This document shows positions 7,567-12,321 of a stretch of 12,321 bases of DNA, piece after piece. This stretch comes from an uncultured Candidatus Melainabacteria bacterium (GTDB taxonomy: Bacteria; Cyanobacteriota; Vampirovibrionia; Gastranaerophilales; Gastranaerophilaceae), in contig CALBKW010000126.1 in NCBI GenBank assembly GCA_937895785.1, forward strand, positions 1-12,321, written 5' to 3'. The number at the start of each line of letters is the position of its first letter. Positions within the stretch are counted from its first letter, which is position 1. Under the pieces are notes generated by a model. The model was not told the origin of the DNA. It did not search any database and saw nothing but the letters and a program-made list of their open reading frames with translations. The translations under genes and the position numbers were made by a program.

Positions 7567-8847
7567 TTAATGCTCAATCAATTTATTTACAAGGGTTTCA
7601 AATTCAGGAAATGAGATATCAACCCACTGAAATTCATTAATTTTTACAGGATTTTCTGAAATTAACCCTGCTACATACATACTCATTGCCAATCTATGAT
7701 CATGGTATGTATCTAGCTCACAATTGCCTTTTAGCGGTGTTTTGCCATTAATAATAAATCCGTCTGGCGTTTCATCAATATCAGCTCCAAACTTACGTAA
7801 TTCTTTTACAACCGCAGTAATTCTATCTGATTCTTTGTTTCTTAAATCTTGAGCATCTTTAATTACAGTTGTACCTTCAGCTTGAGTCGCCAATACGGCA
7901 ATTACAGGTAATTCATCTATTAAGCGCGGAATTAAACTACCTGAAATTTCGCAAGCACGTAAATCCGATGTTTTTACTCTTAAATCACCAACTTCTTCAT
8001 TTGAAACAAGTTTTTTATCTAAAATTTCAACATCTCCGCCCATCATTTTAACAACATCTAAAATGCCTGTACGCGTAGGGTTTAGACCGACATTTTTAAT
8101 AACAAAATCGGAATTTGGAACAATCAAACCAGCAACAATAAAGAAGGTAGCTGATGAAATATCCCCACAAATTGAAATATCATGAGCTGTTAATTCTGAG
8201 CGTTTAATTGTTGTTTTTGCCCCGTCGTATTGAATATCTGCACCCAAATATTTAAGCATGCGTTCTGTATGGTCACGAGAAACATAAGGTTCTGTAAAAA
8301 TTGTTTCACCATCTGCATGCAAACCCGCGAGTAGAACACAAGATTTAACCTGTGCTGAAGCTAATTTTGAGTTATATTCAATTCCACGCAAATTTTGTCC
8401 ATAAATTTTTAATGGGGCTTTAAATTCATTTGAGTCAATCTTTGCGCCCATCAATGACAATGGTTCAATTACACGCTTCATCGGTCTTTTAGACAAACTT
8501 TCATCACCAAACAAAACAGAATCAAAATTTTGTCCCGCTAAAATGCCAGACACCAAACGCATGGTAGTGCCTGAATTTCCGCAGTTTAAATCTTTTGTCG
8601 GCGCTTTAAGTTTGCCATTAGAAATTAAAATTAATTCTTGCTCAGATAAAAATTCATGCTCAATACCTAATTGAGAGAAAACTTTTAATGTTGAATGACA
8701 ATCTGCCCCACGAGAGAAATTAGAAATTTTTGTTTTTCCTTTTGCTAAAGAAGAAAACATAATTGCCCTATGAGATATTGATTTATCAGAAGGGATAACG
8801 ATTTCGCCCTTCAAACCTGATGTGATTTTACTAACAATTTTATCCAT
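7567..8847 (-). CDS. aroA: 3-phosphoshikimate 1-carboxyvinyltransferase (EPSP synthase)
   Basis: Joins shikimate-3-phosphate and phosphoenolpyruvate to make EPSP, the sixth step of the shikimate pathway to chorismate and aromatic amino acids, in the cytoplasm. The 426 residues are full length for the family. Visible motifs: DKSISHR (21-27) with the catalytic lysine region; GNSGTTMR (90-97), the PEP-binding loop; KRPM (120-123); SAQVK (164-168); RDHTE (191-195); NPTR (256-259); DE at 311-312; LRNKESDR (335-342); and HDHRLAMS (382-389). SAQVK, RDHTE and NPTR match class II signatures; the fourth signature, GDKS, reads SDKS here. The loop resembles the Bacillus type more than the E. coli GNAGTAMR form. 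The ATG start gives the normal family N-terminus, but there is no ribosome binding site upstream. It appears to stand alone, not in an aro operon. Confidence 0.97.
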   Translation of the reverse strand: MDKIVSKITSGLKGEIVIPSDKSISHRAIMFSSLAKGKTKISNFSRGADCHSTLKVFSQLGIEHEFLSEQELILISNGKLKAPTKDLNCGNSGTTMRLVSGILAGQNFDSVLFGDESLSKRPMKRVIEPLSLMGAKIDSNEFKAPLKIYGQNLRGIEYNSKLASAQVKSCVLLAGLHADGETIFTEPYVSRDHTERMLKYLGADIQYDGAKTTIKRSELTAHDISICGDISSATFFIVAGLIVPNSDFVIKNVGLNPTRTGILDVVKMMGGDVEILDKKLVSNEEVGDLRVKTSDLRACEISGSLIPRLIDELPVIAVLATQAEGTTVIKDAQDLRNKESDRITAVVKELRKFGADIDETPDGFIINGKTPLKGNCELDTYHDHRLAMSMYVAGLISENPVKINEFQWVDISFPEFETLVNKLIEH

Positions 8848-8853
8848 ACAAAA

Positions 8854-8859
8854 ATTTTA
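8854..8859 (-). promoter_or_regulatory. Possible -10 box placing the aroA start at or near its ATG
   Basis: On the minus strand TAAAAT (8859-8854) matches five of six -10 consensus bases and ends 6 bp before the ATG (8847). A -10 here would put the first transcript base at about 8847-8848, giving a leaderless mRNA, in line with the missing ribosome site. The -35 at 17 bp (TTTATC) is weak. Confidence 0.35.
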
Positions 8860-8919
8860 ACATAAACCAAATGGAGGATAAATTTAAAAACGCTCTAAAG
8901 ATATTTTTTTGACGTGCGA

Positions 8920-8925
8920 TATAAA
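8920..8925 (+). promoter_or_regulatory. Possible -10 box of the candidate small RNA
   Basis: TATAAA matches five of six -10 consensus bases and would start transcription near 8932, just before the first hairpin. No good -35 sits 16-18 bp upstream. TTGACG (8909-8914) looks like a -35, but it lies too close to this box; paired with a poor -10 near 8930 it would start the RNA inside the hairpin. The exact start is therefore uncertain. Confidence 0.4.
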
Positions 8926-8931
8926 AGGCAT

Positions 8932-8999
8932 AAGAAAACCGAAAGGTTTACTTACCTCCTCCCCAAGTCTAGTAGCCGCCGATTAGGTGGCTTTTTTTT
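8932..8999 (+). ncRNA. Candidate small RNA with unpaired CU-rich anti-Shine-Dalgarno stretch (Yfr1-like layout)
   Basis: A compact plus-strand unit of about 68 nt with no protein gene on that strand. In order: a hairpin AAACC-GAAA-GGTTT (8936-8949) capped by a GNRA tetraloop; about 24 nt with no evident pairing (8950-8973) containing ACTTACCTCCTCCCCAAG; and an intrinsic terminator (8974-8999). ACCTCCT is identical to the anti-Shine-Dalgarno core at the 3' end of 16S rRNA, so the RNA could pair with ribosome binding sites. Cyanobacterial Yfr1 has the same plan: two hairpins flanking an unpaired CU-rich element (ACUCCUCACAC) in about 55-70 nt. Sequence identity to Yfr1 is limited to the CU-rich character, so homology is an inference. 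The 13-codon frame at 8871-8912 lies outside it. Confidence 0.6.
8974..8999 (+). terminator. Intrinsic terminator on the plus strand, end of the candidate small RNA
   Basis: AGCCGCC (8974-8980) pairs with GGTGGCT (8986-8992) around the loop GATTA; the T run covers 8992-8999. One pair is G-U on plus-strand RNA but becomes a C-A mismatch on minus-strand RNA, and the minus side has no T run. It therefore acts on plus-strand transcription, although no plus-strand protein gene lies upstream. Confidence 0.88.
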
Positions 9000-9007
9000 A
9001 TGGAAAA

Positions 9008-9598
9008 TTAATAACCAAGATACGGATAAAAACCCTCTCGAAGTATTTCTGCCCAAAGAGCTGCACCACTAGTATAGAACTCTTTCATTTTTCTTCTTTC
9101 TTCTAATTCAAGACTTATTATTTTCGGTCCATAAATTTGAACTACCCCACCTAATAGGTCTTTTACAGTTGTAAAATCATTCAGTGTTGCATCTTCAATT
9201 ATTAATTCACATTTTATTTTTTCACCCCTGTTTATTTCTACATCATTGAAAACAAAATCTTTTTTTAATGAACCGTCAAGAGTTTTACAACGTAATGTAA
9301 TATCATCTAAAACACCATTTGAAACATCTACTTGCCATTTTTCGATTATTTCATCTATCAATAATTCTATTTTAATAGTGTTGTATTTATAGCTATAACT
9401 TGCAGAAATTGTAGAAGGTGTATCTGAGAATTCATTAGTATAACTAAATGGAGCCAAACAATCCATTAAATAACCAACATATATACCGCCCAATGTAATA
9501 AGTATAGTAATAAAAGAAATAATAACATTCTTAACTAGGAAATTATTACTATCTTTTTGTTCATCTTCTGTATATTTTTGATAAAAATTTTCACTCAT
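9008..9598 (-). CDS. Hypothetical single-pass membrane protein
   Basis: I do not recognise this 196-residue protein. Residues 1-22 are polar; one strong membrane helix covers about 23-45 (VKNVIISFITILITLGGIYV); the rest is a soluble domain of beta-strand-like alternating residues (about 65-165) and a helical tail ending WAEILREGFYPYLGY. There is no signal-peptidase site and no lipobox, so it is probably anchored with the large domain outside. It is the last gene of the AT-rich minus-strand run, starting 17 bp after the stop of the split gene with a GGAAAG ribosome site. Its stop lies 8 bp past the end of the plus-strand terminator, and no terminator of its own is visible. Confidence 0.75.
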   Translation of the reverse strand: MSENFYQKYTEDEQKDSNNFLVKNVIISFITILITLGGIYVGYLMDCLAPFSYTNEFSDTPSTISASYSYKYNTIKIELLIDEIIEKWQVDVSNGVLDDITLRCKTLDGSLKKDFVFNDVEINRGEKIKCELIIEDATLNDFTTVKDLLGGVVQIYGPKIISLELEERRKMKEFYTSGAALWAEILREGFYPYLGY

Positions 9599-9615
9599 TA
9601 CTATTTCTTTCCATT

Positions 9616-9831
9616 TTATTCATTTTCATAATTTTCAACACAAATAAAAAATTCATTTGTTGCTTTGAAATTATGTTCTTTTAATATGTTGTAGCAAGTT
9701 TTTACAGTATTATATTCTTTTGTTTTTGGATTAACACTGCTTAAAAATTCCTCGTATGCCTTTTTTGCCTCAGGTAACAACCTATTATCTATATAATCAA
9801 AATAAAGCCAAATGAATTGTTTGAACCACAC
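9616..9831 (-). pseudogene. Detached C-terminal part of the upstream membrane protein (frameshifted)
   Basis: As a separate gene this would need a GTG start at 9831 with no ribosome site, inside the preceding gene. The frame is open from 9879, so it overlaps the upstream gene by up to 90 bp. Translation from the overlap gives YFDYIDNRLLPEAKKAYEEF and onward to NYENE, a natural-looking helical C-terminus, whereas the upstream gene ends in a poor tail (FGFILII). Restoring one T in the T run at 9804-9806 (minus-strand TTTATTTT, 9806-9799) would join the two into one protein of about 333 residues. I read this as one gene broken by a 1-bp loss or a sequencing error. A coupled overlapping gene is the less likely alternative. 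Confidence 0.6.
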
Positions 9832-10616
9832 ATAAAATCTGAAGTGTACATTTTTAATGTTTTTGTAACCTCTTCCTGCTTAAAATTAGAATAATTTTCT
9901 CTGAATTTTTGCCAAGATATTATCAAGTCTAATAACTGTTTTTTAGATAAACTAACAGTTGCATCAAGATAATAAGCATTACCATCTAAAAACTTTTCTT
10001 CCTCTTGTTTTAACAAAATAAAATCTTTTAATGGTTTGCTTAAAAAACTAGAATAATTTTCATTAAGATATTTATAATTTATAGAAGATTCAAAATAGCC
10101 TTCTCCTGCATAAACCATTTTTATAAATGGAACTTGTGGATATGTAATATTTAAAGTATCTATAATTTTGCGGTTATAAACAGGCTCTATTTTTATTGTT
10201 GGTATAATTCTAATAACTGTTTTATTTATTTCATCCTCGTACACATTTTCTCCAAAATAAGGATTTTCTTCATATAATTGAGCAATAAAAGTATCATCAT
10301 TCCAAATTAACTTGTTAAATAGATTACAAATCCCTATAAGGTTGTTATAGTAAACTTCAAATACTTTGTCTTTATTTTTGGTTAAATGAATCTTACTAAT
10401 ATAGTTTTTCATTATAACTTCTTTTTGCTTTTGTTTTATTAATAGTTTGCAAATATCGTTATAAATAATTTCATCTGCACTATTGGGAATATTTAATGCC
10501 ACTTCAGAAATAGTCTTTTGGGTAATTTTTTCCTCATAATTTTTTATATAAAAAATAGAAAAGACTACCATCACAAAACAAAAACAACATGAAATTACTA
10601 TTAAATTATTTTTCAT
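9789..10616 (-). CDS. Hypothetical membrane-anchored protein, probably truncated by a frameshift
   Basis: Family not recognised. The 275 residues begin with a membrane segment (about 4-24, NLIVISCCFCFVMVVFSIFY) followed by lysines and glutamates, so it is a signal anchor or an uncleaved signal. The rest (30-265) is a charged, mainly helical soluble domain with many Asn, Lys and Ile. The last residues before the stop (SFGFILII) read like out-of-frame sequence, and the plausible continuation is in the -1 frame (see 9616-9831). It follows the small exported protein by 10 bp with only a weak ribosome site (GATAGAG). If repaired, the protein would have about 333 residues. Whether the short form works is unknown. 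Confidence 0.7.
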   Translation of the reverse strand: MKNNLIVISCCFCFVMVVFSIFYIKNYEEKITQKTISEVALNIPNSADEIIYNDICKLLIKQKQKEVIMKNYISKIHLTKNKDKVFEVYYNNLIGICNLFNKLIWNDDTFIAQLYEENPYFGENVYEDEINKTVIRIIPTIKIEPVYNRKIIDTLNITYPQVPFIKMVYAGEGYFESSINYKYLNENYSSFLSKPLKDFILLKQEEEKFLDGNAYYLDATVSLSKKQLLDLIISWQKFRENYSNFKQEEVTKTLKMYTSDFMCGSNNSFGFILII

Positions 10617-10626
10617 ATACTACACT

Positions 10627-11151
10627 CTATCTTATTTTTAACTCGATTATATTGCCATTTTCAACATAAAAGAAGATATTGCCATAAAAAAATCCTTGAT
10701 AATTCCAGAACAACCTTTCCTCTTTTGAAAATCTAAAAATTTTATTCAAATCAAAATTTTCAATGTATAAACCTTCTTTATTTTTTATTACTAAATTATT
10801 TATTTCTAATGGAAAGGTGACAGAATTAACAAATAAATCTTTATCACTTTCTTTTACTGCATATTTAATTTTTTTAAGAAACATAGTCGCTACTCTAATA
10901 TCTTCTTTAGTAAAAATATCATCAGAACTTGTACAAATATCTTCGTTTAAACTAGAATCTTTTTCCAATTCACTGAATGTAGGACATAATAATATTTCTT
11001 CTTGATTATAATCATTTGTAATAGGTTTATTTTGTTGTGAAATCATAACTTCTATACCATTTGGGTTATTACTTAAAACAGTTTTAGCAATAGTTTGTGA
11101 AGTTATAAAAAAACAAAAAATAAGAAAAATAAATATTGATTTTTTGAACAT
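10627..11151 (-). CDS. Hypothetical small exported protein
   Basis: A 174-residue protein with a clear Sec signal peptide: MFKK, a hydrophobic core (about 5-16), then SQTIA-KT with likely cleavage after Ala22. The mature part has an acidic, Ser-rich stretch (about 45-82) and a C-terminal domain (about 83-174), with KKIKYAVKESDKDLFVNSVTFPLEIN, then SKEERLFWNYQGFFYGNIFF and an IIELKI end. That layout recalls small periplasmic NTF2-like domains (a helix ending in a FPL motif, then a GxxxGN strand), but this is only a resemblance. It starts 11 bp after the glycosylase stop with an AAAGG ribosome site, and would work in the periplasm or outside. Confidence 0.75.
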   Translation of the reverse strand: MFKKSIFIFLIFCFFITSQTIAKTVLSNNPNGIEVMISQQNKPITNDYNQEEILLCPTFSELEKDSSLNEDICTSSDDIFTKEDIRVATMFLKKIKYAVKESDKDLFVNSVTFPLEINNLVIKNKEGLYIENFDLNKIFRFSKEERLFWNYQGFFYGNIFFYVENGNIIELKIR

Positions 11152-11162
11152 ATTAATACCTT

Positions 11163-11711
11163 TTATTTAATTGATTTCATAATAGATTTTAAATCTTCTA
11201 TTTTAGTTTTATCTTTTACTCTTGCAACGGGGTGATAAACTGGATATATTTTTCGACCGTTTTTTGTAATTTCTTTACCATGAATATTTTTTAAAGGCTC
11301 TGCTATTTTAAAAAATTTCATTGCAGTTACACCGCATAATATTATAAATTTTGGATTTATTATTTCGATTTGTTGTTCTAAAAATGTTCTACAGTTTTTT
11401 ATTTCATCTTTCTGTGGTCTTCTATCTTTTTTATTTTTATTTTTATCTGTAGTTCTACATTTTAGGACATTACAAAAATAAATATCTTTTTCTATATCAA
11501 AACCTACCTCTTTTAGGTAACTCTTCAATTTTACACCCGCTTTACCTACAAAAGGTTCTCTATTTTTAACTTCTTCACATCCAGGAGCTTCGCCAATTAT
11601 CATTATTTCTGCGTGTTCATTACCTTTACCAAATACTTTAGTCTTATTTTTTATTTGTAAACATTTTTCACAAAGTTCAACTTGCTTTTTTAATTCATAT
11701 AAATTTATCAT
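11163..11711 (-). CDS. Family 4 uracil-DNA glycosylase (4Fe-4S)
   Basis: Removes uracil arising from cytosine deamination or misincorporation in DNA, starting base excision repair. The 182 residues carry the family marks: N-terminal CEKC (C14, C17), with C85 (NVLKCRTT) and C107 (KNCRTFLEQQ) completing an iron-sulfur cluster set; GEAPG (40-44) with EE just after; FVGKAG (54-59); IILCG (123-127); and the histidine motif YHPVAR (159-164). GEAPG rather than GLAPA favours family 4 over family 5. The stretch between C85 and C107 is unusually lysine-rich (KNKNKKDRR). It starts with ATG after a good AAGGAG site 5 nt upstream, 18 bp behind the preceding gene. Its place among unknown envelope genes looks like chance operon membership, or an accessory second copy. 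Confidence 0.93.
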   Translation of the reverse strand: MINLYELKKQVELCEKCLQIKNKTKVFGKGNEHAEIMIIGEAPGCEEVKNREPFVGKAGVKLKSYLKEVGFDIEKDIYFCNVLKCRTTDKNKNKKDRRPQKDEIKNCRTFLEQQIEIINPKFIILCGVTAMKFFKIAEPLKNIHGKEITKNGRKIYPVYHPVARVKDKTKIEDLKSIMKSIK

Positions 11712-11729
11712 CTTTACTCCTTTAATACT

Positions 11730-12321
11730 TTAATATTTTGGAAAAGCCGCATTTTTTAAAGTTTCTTTTGTTTTTTCTGTATTTTGTTTATACTTTATAG
11801 CCTGTTTTTCACTTCTAAGTAACAAATCGGTAGGTTTATAATGACGATTATCGATGCCAAATGTCATCAACTTTTGAGCATCTTGATAACTCACTCCATG
11901 CTCAACTCTTAGTCTATAAACGACTTTAAATAAATCTCCTAAATAATTAGAAGTATAAACCATTTCCTCATAACTTTTCTTCGGCGAGTTCCATACATTT
12001 TTTGATTCTTCAAGATCCATAGCGTTTTCAAAATTATAATTATCTGGATTTATTTCATAAACCCATTTATCTTTAGATGTAGCAAGACCAATACCTATTT
12101 TATTTATATTTTTACCATTTATAACTAAAAAATCATCACCATTTTTATCTTCAATCAGAGATATATTTTCACCTTTATTTGTCGTTATTGATACTTTTTT
12201 TACTATGATTGATTTATTTGCTTGCTTTATCTGTTCTTGTTTTCTTTCATATTGCATTTGAGTTTGCAAGTTTTTATAAAGATTGCAACGATTTTGGATT
12301 GCAGATTGAACATTATAAATA
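11730..12321 (-). CDS. Hypothetical protein, N-terminus beyond the window
   Basis: Family not recognised. The frame stays open to the right edge. A TTG at 12269 and an ATG at 12257 are possible starts, but neither has a ribosome site, and the 17 codons before TTG (IYNVQSAIQNRCNLYKN) read like coding sequence, so I treat the gene as 5'-truncated. Visible parts: a Gln/Lys-rich, probably coiled helix (NLQTQMQYERKQEQIKQANK), a beta-rich middle (KKVSITTNKGENISLIEDKNG and on), and a helical C-terminus with VVYRLRVEHGVSYQDAQKLM and a basic end. No signal peptide can be judged. It precedes the glycosylase by 18 bp in the same operon-like run. Confidence 0.7.
   Translation of the reverse strand, partial: IYNVQSAIQNRCNLYKNLQTQMQYERKQEQIKQANKSIIVKKVSITTNKGENISLIEDKNGDDFLVINGKNINKIGIGLATSKDKWVYEINPDNYNFENAMDLEESKNVWNSPKKSYEEMVYTSNYLGDLFKVVYRLRVEHGVSYQDAQKLMTFGIDNRHYKPTDLLLRSEKQAIKYKQNTEKTKETLKNAAFPKY

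Noticed and set aside
8871..8912. 13-codon frame MEDKFKNALKIFF on the plus strand upstream of the candidate small RNA
   Set aside because: No ribosome binding site precedes its ATG, it ends before the likely RNA start, and no downstream gene on that strand could use a leader peptide.
8974..8999. Reading this hairpin as the terminator of the minus-strand gene ending at 9008
   Set aside because: On the minus strand the stem gains a C-A mismatch and is followed by ACTAGACTTGGG, not a T run; all features favour the plus strand.
9789..9882. Programmed -1 frameshift joining the two overlapping frames
   Set aside because: No slippery heptamer in the correct phase and no obvious downstream structure in the overlap; a simple base loss is more economical.
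9008..11151. Pilin or type II secretion pseudopilin operon, suggested by several short N-terminal membrane segments
   Set aside because: None of the N-termini has a prepilin cleavage motif (G/A followed by F-T-L-x-E).

Overview
The window reads like a chromosome segment from a low-GC, Gram-negative-type bacterium related to cyanobacteria, most plausibly the non-photosynthetic sister lineage (Vampirovibrionia/Gastranaerophilales, formerly Melainabacteria). Three things suggest this. ClpC has the double N-domain and typical sequence of cyanobacterial and plastid ClpC. The tRNA-Glu(UUC) follows the cyanobacterial/plastid pattern almost base for base and encodes its CCA. An RND tripartite pump implies an outer membrane. 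The placement is an inference from recalled sequence patterns, not from a search.

Layout. Every protein gene I support is on the minus strand. From the left edge: an RND efflux transporter (1-3009, C-terminus cut by the window) preceded by its periplasmic adaptor (3020-4210), forming a two-gene operon. A strong bidirectional-looking hairpin (about 4320-4363) separates it from clpC (4379-6880). The clpC promoter faces away from a near-consensus plus-strand promoter for tRNA-Glu (7014-7089), which has its own terminator. Next is a gene-free stretch (7121-7566) filled with degenerate direct and inverted repeats, then aroA (EPSP synthase, 7567-8847), which has no visible ribosome binding site and may be leaderless.

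Between aroA and the next gene is a short plus-strand unit (about 8932-8999): a GAAA-capped hairpin, an unpaired CU-rich stretch that copies the anti-Shine-Dalgarno core, and an intrinsic terminator whose G-U pair only works on the plus strand. It serves no protein gene and is the best candidate here for an undescribed small RNA. Its architecture resembles cyanobacterial Yfr1.

The right-hand part (9008-12321) is a visibly more AT-rich minus-strand gene run with 10-18 bp gaps: a hypothetical protein open to the window edge, a family 4 uracil-DNA glycosylase, a small exported protein, a membrane-anchored protein that appears split by a single-base frameshift (9616-10616), and a single-pass membrane protein. 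Apart from the glycosylase I do not recognise these; the run looks accessory and lineage-specific.
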